Shown one piece after another: positions 1-8,010 of a stretch of DNA of 64,000 bases (within the stretch, counting starts at the first letter, position 1; each line of letters begins with the position of its first letter). A program made the position numbers and the translations under genes. The notes beneath the pieces were generated by a model. The model had not been told where the DNA came from, searched no databases, and saw only the letters and a program-made list of their open reading frames with translations. Source of the DNA: Streptomyces parvus (GTDB lineage Bacteria; Actinomycetota; Actinomycetes; Streptomycetales; Streptomycetaceae); the NCBI RefSeq assembly GCF_014648875.1, contig NZ_BMRY01000007.1:124001-188000 (forward strand), in the 5' to 3' direction.

Positions 1-192
1 TAGCCGGTGGAGGACGGCGCGGTCGTTCGCGGCATCCTGGTACCGGCTGACGACGTAGGCACCGATGCCACCGGACGCTACGGCGAACAGAGCGACGCTG
101 CAGACGGCGTAGTTGTCCTGGACAGCGGCGACGATGGCGGTGACCGCCCCGGCAGCGCTGAGCAGTGCCGAGCCTATGAACAGCCTGGTCAT
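1..192 (-). CDS. Small membrane protein (partial, runs off window)
   Basis: An ATG at 190-192 opens a minus-strand frame that leaves the window at its left edge (64 codons visible). The visible part has two hydrophobic stretches, roughly residues 3-25 and 32-47, joined by a short polar segment, then a charged region. This suggests a two-helix inner-membrane protein. It is the last visible gene of the long minus-strand series. No family is recognised and the C-terminus is not in the window. Confidence 0.5.
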   Translation of the reverse strand, partial: MTRLFIGSALLSAAGAVTAIVAAVQDNYAVCSVALFAVASGGIGAYVVSRYQDAANDRAVLHRL

Positions 193-435
193 GAGATCCC
201 TCGTGCGAGAGACGGTGTTGAGCCAGAGGGAGACAGGCTGCCCAGGCTGTTCCGGTTCCGGGCGGTGCGGACGCTGATGCCCCGGTGGGCAGCGCCGCCT
301 CGATATCCCCAGAGCCGCATTTCGTCGGACATCGGATCCTCCATGTCGGTCAGGACGAGAGTACGCATCAGGTGGCTGGGCGTACGGCAAGGCCGCCCCT
401 GCCTGATCGGCGTGGGGCGGCCTTCTGCGGTTCGG

Positions 436-765
436 TCAGACGTGGGCGAGGCGGTGCGAGAGGTCGAGGGCGGCGGTCGCGACCGAGAGGGCGGCGCAGA
501 GGCCGAGCACCTCGTGGAGGGTGGGGCGGACCAGGTGCGGCCAGTCGTCCGGGGCGGCGGGCCAGGAAGCGAGGTGCACCTCGGTGGTGGCCAGGCCCAG
601 GTGGGCGGTGACGTCCCAACCTGTGTGGGAGGCGGGCTCCCAGTGCAGGCGCACGCGGCCCTGAGGGAGTCTCGGGGTACCAGCGGCGAGCCAGGAGATG
701 TCGAGTGGCCCGTCGGGCAGGCCGGAGACGCGTTGGACGAGCGCACCGCGCACGTCGTCTGGCAT
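436..765 (-). CDS. Hypothetical protein of the conjugative element
   Basis: About 109 residues, predicted soluble, rich in Trp, Pro and His, with no recognised domain. The reading frame is open well upstream of the chosen ATG. A strong SD-like GGAGG lies five bases before an in-frame ATC at 823-825, so the protein may be about 20 residues longer and start at a rare codon. It lies about 90 bp after the small gene at 855 on the same strand. Codon use fits the minus strand. Start uncertain, function unknown. Confidence 0.5.
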   Translation of the reverse strand: MPDDVRGALVQRVSGLPDGPLDISWLAAGTPRLPQGRVRLHWEPASHTGWDVTAHLGLATTEVHLASWPAAPDDWPHLVRPTLHEVLGLCAALSVATAALDLSHRLAHV

Positions 766-854
766 CGGGCGTACGGCAAGGCGGTGCAGCGGAAGGGTCT
801 GCGGTGAGCGGGATCGCGACGGGATATGAGCCTCCGAGGTGGTTCGTGTAACGG

Positions 855-1067
855 TCAGGCCCAGGCCAGGGCATCGCTGACGGAGGGCGGGAGGTAGTCC
901 TCTTGGCCGTCGTCGGCGATGAACGCTTTGCCGTCCCGGACGACGATCTCGGCTCCCAGGTAGTGGGTGAAGGGAAAGTCGGGGTTGATGGCGAGGCGGA
1001 TCGGCAGGCCGGGGTCCAGGTCTTGGAGCTGGCGAAGCAGGTGTCCGACGGTCAGGTAGTGGGGCAA
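855..1067 (-). CDS. Small hypothetical protein, TTG start
   Basis: Seventy residues. The TTG start at 1065-1067 is chosen because GGAGG lies exactly five bases upstream; no ATG or GTG in this frame has such a site. The gene overlaps the end of the upstream zinc-ribbon-like gene by 16 bp, which suggests translational coupling. The sequence is acidic, predicted soluble, with a beta-rich centre. No family recognised. Confidence 0.55.
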   Translation of the reverse strand: MPHYLTVGHLLRQLQDLDPGLPIRLAINPDFPFTHYLGAEIVVRDGKAFIADDGQEDYLPPSVSDALAWA

Positions 1068-1339
1068 GAGGACCTCCGAGAGCGGTACGGGATGAGGGGT
1101 CGGGATGCCGAGGGGGCGTTCTGCCCCTCGGCGTGGCTGGCGAGGTGCCGCTTGCGGCACTCGTTGACGTAGCCCTTGCCGGACTCCTCCTTCTTCCAGC
1201 CGCAGGAGCAGACGGCACGGGTGTACGCGCGGCCGGGGCAGTCGGTGTGGAGCGGCTTGCCGGAGCTGGTGTGCTTGTGGTCCGCCGGGCAGAGAGTCCC
1301 GTCGGCGTGATGGTTGGTGAGCGGGGCGCGGAAGGTCAT
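1052..1339 (-). CDS. Small Cys/His-rich protein, possible zinc-binding
   Basis: Ninety-five residues with ATG at 1337-1339 and GGAG upstream. Five cysteines and several histidines are spread over the first 65 residues (CPADH, DCPGR, VCSCGW, NECRKRH), as in small zinc-binding proteins of actinobacterial mobile elements. The last 25 residues are basic and probably unstructured. Its 3' end overlaps the start of the next gene. Metal binding is inferred from residue spacing only. Confidence 0.55.
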   Translation of the reverse strand: MTFRAPLTNHHADGTLCPADHKHTSSGKPLHTDCPGRAYTRAVCSCGWKKEESGKGYVNECRKRHLASHAEGQNAPSASRPLIPYRSRRSSCPTT

Positions 1340-1471
1340 GGTGAGGCGGCTCCTCGTGGGAGGGGTAGACGGGCATCCGGAGCGACAGGTGTGGGAAGCG
1401 TGCCGTCATGCGAAGGCGTCGCGCCGCCGCTGGCGTGCCACGGCGCGACGGGCGGCCCGGTGACGGAGGAG

Positions 1472-1840
1472 TCAGTGGGCCAGCCGGTAGAGCCGGGCCG
1501 GAGCGGAGGGTCCGGTCTCCGCTATGACCAGGCCGTCGGTGATCAGGCGCTGAAGCGAGCTGGCGACGCGATCGTGGTTCAGCCCAGTAGCGGAACTGAT
1601 CTTGGAGAGGGGTGCGTTGGGGTTCTCGGACAGGCAGGCGACGACACGGGTGTCGCGGCGGCGGAGATAGTCCTGGAAGATCCCGGCGGTGTACAGCAGC
1701 AACACCCCGCAGCAGACCTGAGGGATACCGCGCGAGGCCGTGCCGGAGCCCGCGATGGCGTCGTACGCCGCGAGGACGGCGGTGCCGGAGCCGACGATGT
1801 GGCTCGCGATTCTCACGAGGTCATCGGAGTAGAACGTCAT
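1472..1840 (-). CDS. Membrane-linked winged-helix regulator
   Basis: 122 residues. The N-terminal 50 residues contain hydrophobic stretches around residues 15-25 and 38-52, which may be membrane or hydrophobic-core helices. Residues about 65-120 look like a winged helix: a helix, a turn around PLSKISSATGLNHDRV, a recognition helix ending QRLITDGLV, then a short wing. Such domains bind DNA in MarR/ArsR-like folds. It lies between a DUF317 gene and the zinc-ribbon gene on the same strand. Target unknown. Confidence 0.6.
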   Translation of the reverse strand: MTFYSDDLVRIASHIVGSGTAVLAAYDAIAGSGTASRGIPQVCCGVLLLYTAGIFQDYLRRRDTRVVACLSENPNAPLSKISSATGLNHDRVASSLQRLITDGLVIAETGPSAPARLYRLAH

Positions 1841-1948
1841 TTCAACGCCTTTCGGTCAGGAACAAGAGAGGTTCGGCGGGTCTGCCGGGGTGGGCGGTGC
1901 GGGTGCCGGTGGGCGGGTCGTTGTCGGCTTGCTCTGGTTGTTCGGCGG

Positions 1949-2296
1949 TCAGTGCGAGGAGTGGGCGACGAGGGCGGCGAGGAATCCGGCGACGGCTTCG
2001 GAGGGGGTGTGGATGCCGAACTCCTGAACCCACGGAGCGCCGTCGGCGGGCAGCACCTGGACGCGCCAGACGATGTCGCGCTTCCATGCGGCGGGGTCTT
2101 CGGGGAGCCAGCCGACGTAGACGTGACCGTCTGGGCTGGTTGCGTGGACGTTGGCCTCCGGGGTGTCGACGACGGCCCAGCCGAGGCTGTCGAGGAGGTC
2201 GAGAACAGGACCGGCGCAGTGGTCGGAGGAGAACCAGCAGCGGTCTTCCGGGGCCGGGCGGACGACGGCGGGCAGGAGGGTGGCGGAGGTGGTCAC
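1949..2296 (-). CDS. DUF317 domain protein
   Basis: 115 residues matching the DUF317 pattern of streptomycete mobile elements: a central VYVGWLPEDPAAWKRD segment, then WRVQVLP, then a C-terminal helix FGIHTPSEAVAGFLAAL. One DUF317 unit is present, whereas the gene at 3358 has two. The molecular function of DUF317 is unknown. The start is the ATG facing the divergent gene at 2512. It lacks the AALxRS tail found on many neighbours. Confidence 0.75.
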   Translation of the reverse strand: MTTSATLLPAVVRPAPEDRCWFSSDHCAGPVLDLLDSLGWAVVDTPEANVHATSPDGHVYVGWLPEDPAAWKRDIVWRVQVLPADGAPWVQEFGIHTPSEAVAGFLAALVAHSSH

Positions 2297-2344
2297 GGTT
2301 GAACGATCCCTTCGTTGACCTGCGGTTTTCCCAACACCCGTACG

Positions 2345-2373
2345 TTGACATGGGGTGTGGCGGAGTACGTAGT
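2345..2373 (+). promoter_or_regulatory. Candidate promoter for the divergent gene at 2512
   Basis: TTGACA at 2345-2350 is followed after 17 bp by CGTAGT at 2368-2373, a good -35 with a weak -10. It lies in the gap between the divergent genes starting at 2296 and 2512 and points toward the latter. Inferred from sequence only. Confidence 0.35.
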
Positions 2374-2511
2374 CGATTCCCAGGAAGTGGCGTCTGCCGT
2401 GGGCGAACTGGCCGACGCCATCAGGGCCGTGCGCCGGGAATGGAACGGCGAATGGAGTTGTCGTACTGGGGTTGCGGCAAAGGGCCGCACGGGGCCGAAG
2501 GGGGAGCAGGG

Positions 2512-2802
2512 ATGGCGAAGCCGAGCAGACACGAGGTCGGGACCGGACTGGAGCACAAGGTCCGTGCCGCCGGGCGGCCGTGGACGGTGGGCGACATGGT
2601 GATGGTCGCCGACGGCCAGTGGGCTGTCGGCGTCCAGACCGAGGCGCGGTGGGACGACGGCGAGGTGGTCCTGGACCGCAGCGCTGACGGACATCGCGTC
2701 GAGTTGACGGTGGAGGAGCTGGCCCGCGCGGTGGGCTCCGGCATCTGGATGCGCACGGAGGGCCAGAGCGATCCCGCCCACCGCGACGAGGACCACGACT
2801 GA
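2512..2802 (+). CDS. Small hypothetical protein, divergently transcribed
   Basis: Ninety-six residues on the plus strand, the only convincing plus-strand gene in the first 27 kb. The ATG is preceded by GGGGGAG. Residues 20-75 alternate short beta-like strands (WTVGDMVMVADGQWAVGV) with an acidic loop and a helix (VEELARAVGSGIW), suggesting a small beta-barrel-like fold. It is convergent with the gene ending at 2807, only 4 bp away. No family recognised; it may be regulatory because it stands apart from the operon. Confidence 0.6.
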   Translation: MAKPSRHEVGTGLEHKVRAAGRPWTVGDMVMVADGQWAVGVQTEARWDDGEVVLDRSADGHRVELTVEELARAVGSGIWMRTEGQSDPAHRDEDHD

Positions 2803-2806
2803 TCGA

Positions 2807-3298
2807 TCAGCGACCTGGCCCCGGGCCAGGCGCCAGCGGCCCGACGACGGCCGGAGGAGCGGCCTGGTCCGGTACCTGGCCGAGGACGTGTTGATCGCGC
2901 CCGGAGCGGGCAACAGCGGCCTGCGCCAACCGGGTTGCTGGGGCACGGTCCGCCGTCGCGGCGGTTTCACGCGCCTGGACCACATGGCTGATCGCCTGAA
3001 GGGCCGTACTGCTTTCGGCTTGGGCGACGCGAAGGTCGGCTGCGGAGCTGGTGATCCGTTGCAGGTCGTAGAAGGCCGGTGCGTGGCCGGGACGGGTGAG
3101 GGCGTGCAGGCGCTCCTGGTGCACGGCCACGGAGCTGTCGGCGGTGACCAGGAGGGCCGAGCGGATGTGCATGGCCGAGCGTAGGAGAGGGTCGTCGGTC
3201 GGGCGGCGGAAGGCGATCGACTCCAGAGCTTCGATCGGACCGCCCCAGGCTTCCTCGATCATGGCCGTGGCCTGGTCGAGTGCGGTGGCGTCGGGCAT
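2807..3298 (-). CDS. Helical protein with AALxRS-type C-terminal tail
   Basis: 163 residues. Residues 1-115 are predicted mostly helical with no recognised domain. The C-terminus carries the tail common to this element: a short helix ending AQAAVARS, then 31 residues rich in Ala, Pro, Gly and Val, ending GPGPGR. The same arrangement ends eleven other proteins here, including the relaxase. Possibly cargo of the type IV secretion-like system; this is inference. Confidence 0.65.
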   Translation of the reverse strand: MPDATALDQATAMIEEAWGGPIEALESIAFRRPTDDPLLRSAMHIRSALLVTADSSVAVHQERLHALTRPGHAPAFYDLQRITSSAADLRVAQAESSTALQAISHVVQARETAATADRAPATRLAQAAVARSGRDQHVLGQVPDQAAPPAVVGPLAPGPGPGR

Positions 3299-3357
3299 GG
3301 GGGAACTCCCGGAATTCGAAGGGGGGTGGATGCGGTGCTCCGGAAGAGGAGCAGGGG

Positions 3358-4302
3358 TCAGCGGCTGCGGCGCGGGGTCGACGCGCTGGCCGACGGCCGG
3401 GCCGCGAGAGCAGGCGCGGGACTCCCGGACGGGTTCAGGGCCGAAGCCGACGTGCGGCTTCGGGCGGCCATGACCCGGAGGTCGGCGGCCGTCCGGGGGA
3501 ATCGCGCGGCGCGTTGGACGGCCTGCGTGACAGCCGTGCGGCGTACGTCGAGGGGAGTGGGAGCCCGGGGAACCTGGGGTGTGCTCGGAGTGACAGCGGT
3601 GAGCGAGACCAGGTGTGCCACCTCACGGTGGATCTGGTGGCGCTCGCGTACCACCGGGGCTGGATCGGCCATGACGGCTGCCGTCGCGGCGATCAAGTGG
3701 GTGGGCGTACGGGCCGAGAAGATGGCCTCCGCACGGGTGCCCCAACCGGGTGGACCCGACCAGAGGGTGACGGCTTCGTCATCATGACGGGAGAGACGGT
3801 TGTCGATGAGGACGCCTGCTTGTCCGTCCGGGGCGATGATCTCGACGGTGCCGAGTTCGGCCCCGCCGTGGCGGGGCCAGCCGGCATCGGTCAGCGGTTG
3901 GACGGCGTCGGCCCAGCGGTATGACGGGCTCGCCAGAAAGCGCCCGTTGCCCTCGTACGCATCGGCTTCGGCGTAGTCGTGAGCGAGAGCGGTGGTCAGG
4001 CTGGCGACGATCTCGGCCGGGGTGACATGGTTGAAGGTCGCTGTCCAGCGGGGTGAGGAGACGGCTTCCTCGGATGCGGCGATCTTCCACAGCTCGAAGT
4101 CGTCGCCGAACCAGCCGATGCGGATCCTCTGGTCGGGCGACGTGACGAGGAGCTGGCAGGGACCATCATCGAGGTAGTGGTGCGGCCAGTGAGCGACAGG
4201 GGCGAAGCCGGCGTCTCCGGCTCCGTTGGAACCGGCCAGGTACATCGGGCTGACCAGTACCTCCTGGTACAGATAGTTGTCGGTGGGCTGCTGGACGCTC
4301 AT
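3358..4302 (-). CDS. Tandem DUF317 protein with C-terminal tail
   Basis: 314 residues from the ATG at 4300-4302, which has GGAG nine bases upstream. Two DUF317-like units are visible: residues about 25-115 (IRIGWFGDDFELWKI, then WTATFNHVTPAEIVASL) and about 125-215 (a second beta-rich copy ending in PTHLIAATAAVMADP). The end shows a tail variant, VMAARS followed by 32 Ser/Ala/Pro-rich residues ending PRRSR. DUF317 proteins often accompany Streptomyces conjugative elements; no activity is established. Confidence 0.7.
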   Translation of the reverse strand: MSVQQPTDNYLYQEVLVSPMYLAGSNGAGDAGFAPVAHWPHHYLDDGPCQLLVTSPDQRIRIGWFGDDFELWKIAASEEAVSSPRWTATFNHVTPAEIVASLTTALAHDYAEADAYEGNGRFLASPSYRWADAVQPLTDAGWPRHGGAELGTVEIIAPDGQAGVLIDNRLSRHDDEAVTLWSGPPGWGTRAEAIFSARTPTHLIAATAAVMADPAPVVRERHQIHREVAHLVSLTAVTPSTPQVPRAPTPLDVRRTAVTQAVQRAARFPRTAADLRVMAARSRTSASALNPSGSPAPALAARPSASASTPRRSR

Positions 4303-4426
4303 GGTCGAGACTCCGGGCACGTAGGAGGGGAACGCGCCCGCGTGCGCGGGAGGGTGAAGTGCTGGGGCGCACGCGGACGCGGTAGCAGCGGCGAGCCGGC
4401 ACTGGTTCTCAGCACCGCCACCCGGC

Positions 4427-5266
4427 TCACCGCCCCCGGCCCGGGGCCGACCGGGCGGTGACAGCCGCCGACACCCGGGGCTGGGGCTGCGTCGCGTGGC
4501 TGAACAGGTCATTCGGCGCGGCACTCCGGCGCAGGGCTGCTGCGGTCCGGGCACCGTCCCCCGTCAGCGGGACATTCGTATGGGTCCGCGTTGCCGCCGC
4601 GACGCGAGCGGGGCTCGACGAGGTTTTGAGCGCGGTGAAGGGTTCGCTCCAGTGCTCGATGGTTGCGTAGACGGCCCCCAGCGACTGGCCGGCATCGGTC
4701 AGGACGTAGGGGGCGCCGTGGTGCGAACCGGCGCGTCCGACCAGGCCGTCGGCCTGCATCCGCAGAAGCCGGTGCCGGGCGGAGGGGCGGTCCACGCCGA
4801 TCTCCTCGGCGATGTGACTGAACCGCAGAGGGCCGTTAGTGCCGAGGGCCTGGATAACGCCGGTCGTGTGCCGAAGGTTTAGACGGCCCAGAGCGTCCTC
4901 GACGCGTTCGGCTTCGGCCATCGTCTGGAGCGGCAGGTGGGCCCGGGACCAGTCCGACAAGGTGCGGTGCACGGGGGCGAGCGACTCGCCGAGCGCGCTG
5001 AGCTGGTAGGTGCCCCTACGACGGACATCGGAACGGGTGATCAAGCCGTCGGCCTGCATGTACATCAGCCGCTGGCTTACTGACTGCTCGCCGACGAAGG
5101 GGAGCTGGGCGGAGATCTCGCGCACCCGCATGGGGCGGTTTTCCTGGGCGAGGATCATCGTGGACCAGGTGGTCCACTTCGGCCCGATCCGGGCAATCGC
5201 GTGGTCGATGCGCTGAGGGTCGACCGAGTCGAAGCAGAAGGCGGGGGGCTGCGTGGGGCTGGGCAT
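4427..5266 (-). CDS. Tandem HxlR-type winged-helix protein with tail
   Basis: 279 residues. The start (ATG 5264-5266) has GGAGAGAG upstream. Two HxlR-like winged-helix modules are seen: residues about 15-100 (IGPKWTTWSTMILAQ, then QRLMYMQADGLITRSD) and 120-205 (RHTTGVIQALGTNGPLRFSH, then HRLLRMQADGLVGRAG). HxlR proteins normally have one module and act as dimers, so this may be a built-in pseudo-dimer. The C-terminus ends in the element's tail (AAALRRS plus 31 residues, last RGR). It could regulate the element or act in a recipient if exported; neither is shown. Confidence 0.7.
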   Translation of the reverse strand: MPSPTQPPAFCFDSVDPQRIDHAIARIGPKWTTWSTMILAQENRPMRVREISAQLPFVGEQSVSQRLMYMQADGLITRSDVRRRGTYQLSALGESLAPVHRTLSDWSRAHLPLQTMAEAERVEDALGRLNLRHTTGVIQALGTNGPLRFSHIAEEIGVDRPSARHRLLRMQADGLVGRAGSHHGAPYVLTDAGQSLGAVYATIEHWSEPFTALKTSSSPARVAAATRTHTNVPLTGDGARTAAALRRSAAPNDLFSHATQPQPRVSAAVTARSAPGRGR

Positions 5267-5289
5267 GAGTGCGCTCTCTCCGGTAGGGG

Positions 5290-6114
5290 TCATCGGGAGC
5301 GGGGGTGGGAAGCCGTGCTGGAGATACCGGCGGAGGGGGCTGCATCTGGGTGGACAGGGCGGCCAAGGTTCGCCGGGGCACCGCTGCGGCCGAGGGCAGC
5401 GGCCACACGCGACGTCGCCGTACGAGCCGCACCAAGGGCGGCCTCGCCGCGGGACGTGAGCGAGAGGAGTTGCCCCAGCCGGTACGGGCTCTCGCTGGTG
5501 TCCTGGTGCAGTAGCCCGTCGGCGAACTTCCGCCGGACGGTCGAGGGCAGCACCTGGGGACGTCGGCCCGTCCCGCCAGAGAGGAAGGGCTCCTTGCCGA
5601 GCGCGGTCCGGCACAGGCGTAGATCGCCAAGTTCGACCACTTCGAGAGCCCTGAGCTGGCGCTTCACATCTATCGCCCAGTCGTCGTCCCGGCCGGCACG
5701 CTGTTCCCGGTTCTCCTCGTGGGTCTTCGTCGCCGAGGGCTCGGTATCCGGATCGGGGAGAAGGCGCTGGTACGCGGAGACGGCCTCGATGAGCTGGTCG
5801 TAGGCCCGATCCTGCTTGGTGAGGAGTTCTCCGAGCTTCGGGATCGATGTCCGCAGGAACGCGTACGAAGTGCGGGCCCTGCCGAGTTCGCCGCGCCCGA
5901 TGGATTCGAGGAGCCGGAAGGCATCCCTGGCAGCAACCGTCACCCGGTCGTGCTGCTCGTTCAGCTTGTACGCGGACGTGATCACCCGAGTCGAGACTCG
6001 GTACAGCGGATCGGCAGGACGATACGTGGTGTTGAGCATGTTGACGTTCGAGATACCGAGCGCGTCGGCGACGAAGTGCGTACCGGGCTCGGTGTTCGGG
6101 TCGTAGGGGTTCAC
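5290..6114 (-). CDS. Hypothetical protein with C-terminal tail
   Basis: 274 residues. The N-terminal 150 residues are predicted helical (RVTVAARDAFRLLESIG, FLRTSIPKLGELLTKQDRAY); the later part (residues 150-235, VKRQLRALEVVELGDLRLCR) may be another small wing-like domain. The C-terminus has RVAAALGRS followed by 30 residues ending HPRSR, the shared tail. The ATG at 6112-6114 overlaps the stop of the upstream gene by 4 nt, so translation is probably coupled. No family recognised. Confidence 0.65.
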   Translation of the reverse strand: MNPYDPNTEPGTHFVADALGISNVNMLNTTYRPADPLYRVSTRVITSAYKLNEQHDRVTVAARDAFRLLESIGRGELGRARTSYAFLRTSIPKLGELLTKQDRAYDQLIEAVSAYQRLLPDPDTEPSATKTHEENREQRAGRDDDWAIDVKRQLRALEVVELGDLRLCRTALGKEPFLSGGTGRRPQVLPSTVRRKFADGLLHQDTSESPYRLGQLLSLTSRGEAALGAARTATSRVAAALGRSGAPANLGRPVHPDAAPSAGISSTASHPRSR

Positions 6115-6779
6115 TTGGCCGTCTCCATCCGGGCGAGCAGGGAGCGGACCAGGGTGGGAAGGCTGTCGGGACCGTCGCCGAGCCGGACGTGGTCAGTCAC
6201 CTCGTCGAGGACGTACGTGGCGTCTTCGAGAAGACCGCCGGAGATTTCCATGCAGGCGTCGGTGATCCGGGAGGCAGCGAGCAAGGACTCGGAGAGCACC
6301 TCGACGTAGTCGTCCGGCGCGAGACCGGCGGCGTCGGCCGCAGTACGGATCGCCTCCAACTCCAGCGCGCTGAAACTGAAGTCGAAGTCATGGCCCTGCT
6401 TCATGCTGGCCGGGGCGGAGAAGGCGGAGACCGGTGGTTCCGTGGGTATGCCGACGCGTGTGCAGATCCGGTCGACCGAAGCGGTCAGCTCGGCCAGGGA
6501 CTCGGTGAGCCATCCCAGGGCGGAGGCGTAGGAGGCCAGGGTGAAGAGACCTGCCGGTGTCGCGGGGAGCGGATCGTCGGCCACGAACTCTTCGAGCCGG
6601 TCGTTCAGCTCGCAGATCACCTGGGGCCCGGCGGACAGAGCACCGAGTACGGGATGCAGGTAGGAGCGGCTGGCGGCCGTCGGATAGTCGGCGGTGAGGA
6701 TCCCGGAGACGCGGTGCGCAGCATCGGTGAGCAGGCTCGCCAGTTCGGCACGCGTGAGCGGGGCGTGATCGGGGGTCAT
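6111..6779 (-). CDS. Hypothetical helical protein
   Basis: 222 residues, predicted all-helical and acidic, with no recognised domain. It overlaps both neighbours by 4 nt (6776-6779 and 6111-6114), placing it in a tightly coupled set. It lacks the AALxRS tail and ends LLARMETAK, so it may act together with one of the tailed neighbours, for instance as a chaperone or antitoxin-like partner of the RelE-like protein encoded just upstream. That role is a guess from gene order. Confidence 0.65.
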   Translation of the reverse strand: MTPDHAPLTRAELASLLTDAAHRVSGILTADYPTAASRSYLHPVLGALSAGPQVICELNDRLEEFVADDPLPATPAGLFTLASYASALGWLTESLAELTASVDRICTRVGIPTEPPVSAFSAPASMKQGHDFDFSFSALELEAIRTAADAAGLAPDDYVEVLSESLLAASRITDACMEISGGLLEDATYVLDEVTDHVRLGDGPDSLPTLVRSLLARMETAK

Positions 6780-7246
6780 CGCTGGGGAGCCTTTCGAGAG
6801 GCAGCGGCCGGAGACTGGACTGCTGCTGGAGAGGTCGACGGAGCAGCCGCCGACTGGTTCGCAAGGGGCGAGCGGGCGCGGGCGGCCTGCACCCGGGCCG
6901 CCGTACGGGAGTCCGCCTCGGTACCTCGCTCAGGGCCGGTACGGAGGTGAGCGGAGCGGTAGACCGCGTAGTCCTTCCGGCTTCCGGCGGCAACGAGGTA
7001 GACCTCGCGCTTGTGGTTCGAGTCGGGCGGGGCCGGGCGGAACTGGATGACCATCCGGTAGGCGACGGACGGATCCACGTACACCTTGTGGTATCCGGCG
7101 AGACGCCCCTTCAGGGGTAGGCAGTCGTCGCTTCCGTGGACCAGGTTCTGTAGCTCCAGCAGCGCCAGATCACGGATGCGATCGGGGAGGTTCCGCAGAT
7201 CCTCAATGGCGTCGGGATGCGCCGCGAAGGCGAAGCGTGCGCTCAC
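6776..7246 (-). CDS. RelE/ParE-like toxin-fold protein with C-terminal tail
   Basis: 156 residues. Residues 1-100 resemble the RelE/ParE fold: N-terminal FAAHPDAIEDLRNLP with helices, then PLKGRLAGYHKVYVD, AYRMVIQFR and EVYLVAAGSRKDYAVY. RelE-family proteins are usually 85-100 residues, act as mRNA interferases or gyrase poisons and pair with an antitoxin. Here the domain is followed by a 50-residue tail with AARARS and 30 residues ending APQR. No standard antitoxin gene is adjacent; the coupled 222-residue downstream gene is the only candidate partner. A toxin domain plus the tail shared with the relaxase suggests a delivered effector, which is inference. Confidence 0.65.
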   Translation of the reverse strand: MSARFAFAAHPDAIEDLRNLPDRIRDLALLELQNLVHGSDDCLPLKGRLAGYHKVYVDPSVAYRMVIQFRPAPPDSNHKREVYLVAAGSRKDYAVYRSAHLRTGPERGTEADSRTAARVQAARARSPLANQSAAAPSTSPAAVQSPAAASRKAPQR

Positions 7247-8010
7247 AGCAGCCTCCCCTGTACCGAACGCTGTACCGGTACGGCTGCCGCGGACTGGTGG
7301 GCTCCAGGGGCGGTCTTCGGTATCTCGGAGCTGCCGGCCGAGCGGGCGAGGGCGGCACGGGTCCGGAGGGCGGCAGTTTCACCGAGGTGGTCCGGTGGCT
7401 GCGGCAGCGGGGTGCTGCGGTCGTCCAGCCAGCGGAGAGCGGTCTCCTCATCGGGGAAGGTGCCCTCGCGCAGCGTGTACGTGTGGGCGTTGGAGTCCCC
7501 CTCTTCGAGGAAGAGGCGAACAGGTGCCTGAGCGGCCTGACTGTCACGGGTCAACGTCCATGCTTCGCACGGGTCGTAGTCCGAGGTCTGGCTCTCGATG
7601 ACCTCGTACCGCGTGCCTGACTCCCGGATCTGTGCCTCGATACGAACGGTGAGATCGTCGGCGGGAGTGGAGAATCCGGCACCTACTTCGGTTATCTGCT
7701 CGGGTGGGCAGCCGTGCTCGATCAACCAGTTCTGGGCGAAGGGGACCGTGGCGTGGTAGGCCGTCTCCATGGTGAACGTGTTGAGGCTGAGATCCCGCGC
7801 CACCTTGATCGCGGCTACCTGCGGCTCGCCGGGGACACCCCACGTGACCGACCCGTCGTGAGCGACGACGTAGGAGTGTGAGCCGTGAGGAGCGGTGTGG
7901 TGCTCGGTCAGGACCGTCAGGTCACCGGACCAGAACTGCTGCTCCGCGTACTCCGAGTCAGCGTCGGCGGGTGCAAGATCGTCGAGGTGAAAGTCGAGTT
8001 CCGTGCTCAT
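7243..8010 (-). CDS. Hypothetical protein with AALARS tail
   Basis: 255 residues from ATG 8008-8010, which overlaps the stop of the DUF4913 gene by 4 nt. Residues 45-210 form an alpha/beta sequence with no recognised family (SYVVAHDGSVTWGVPG, QIRESGTRYEVIESQ). The C-terminus is a clear example of the shared tail: RTRAALARS followed by 31 residues. Its stop overlaps the RelE-like start by 4 nt, so DUF4913, this protein and the RelE-like protein are probably made together. Confidence 0.65.
   Translation of the reverse strand: MSTELDFHLDDLAPADADSEYAEQQFWSGDLTVLTEHHTAPHGSHSYVVAHDGSVTWGVPGEPQVAAIKVARDLSLNTFTMETAYHATVPFAQNWLIEHGCPPEQITEVGAGFSTPADDLTVRIEAQIRESGTRYEVIESQTSDYDPCEAWTLTRDSQAAQAPVRLFLEEGDSNAHTYTLREGTFPDEETALRWLDDRSTPLPQPPDHLGETAALRTRAALARSAGSSEIPKTAPGAHQSAAAVPVQRSVQGRLL

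Noticed and set aside
7-807. Long plus-strand open frame opposite the first minus-strand genes
   Set aside because: It is antisense to better-supported genes, has skewed low-complexity composition and no SD; long antisense frames are expected at this GC content.
1133-2302. 389-codon plus-strand frame
   Set aside because: Gly/Arg/Val-rich shadow of the winged-helix and DUF317 genes; codon positions fit the minus strand.
2354-2602. Plus-strand frame starting AEYVVDSQEVASAVG
   Set aside because: Begins inside the likely promoter, has no SD and its second half overlaps the better gene at 2512 in another frame.
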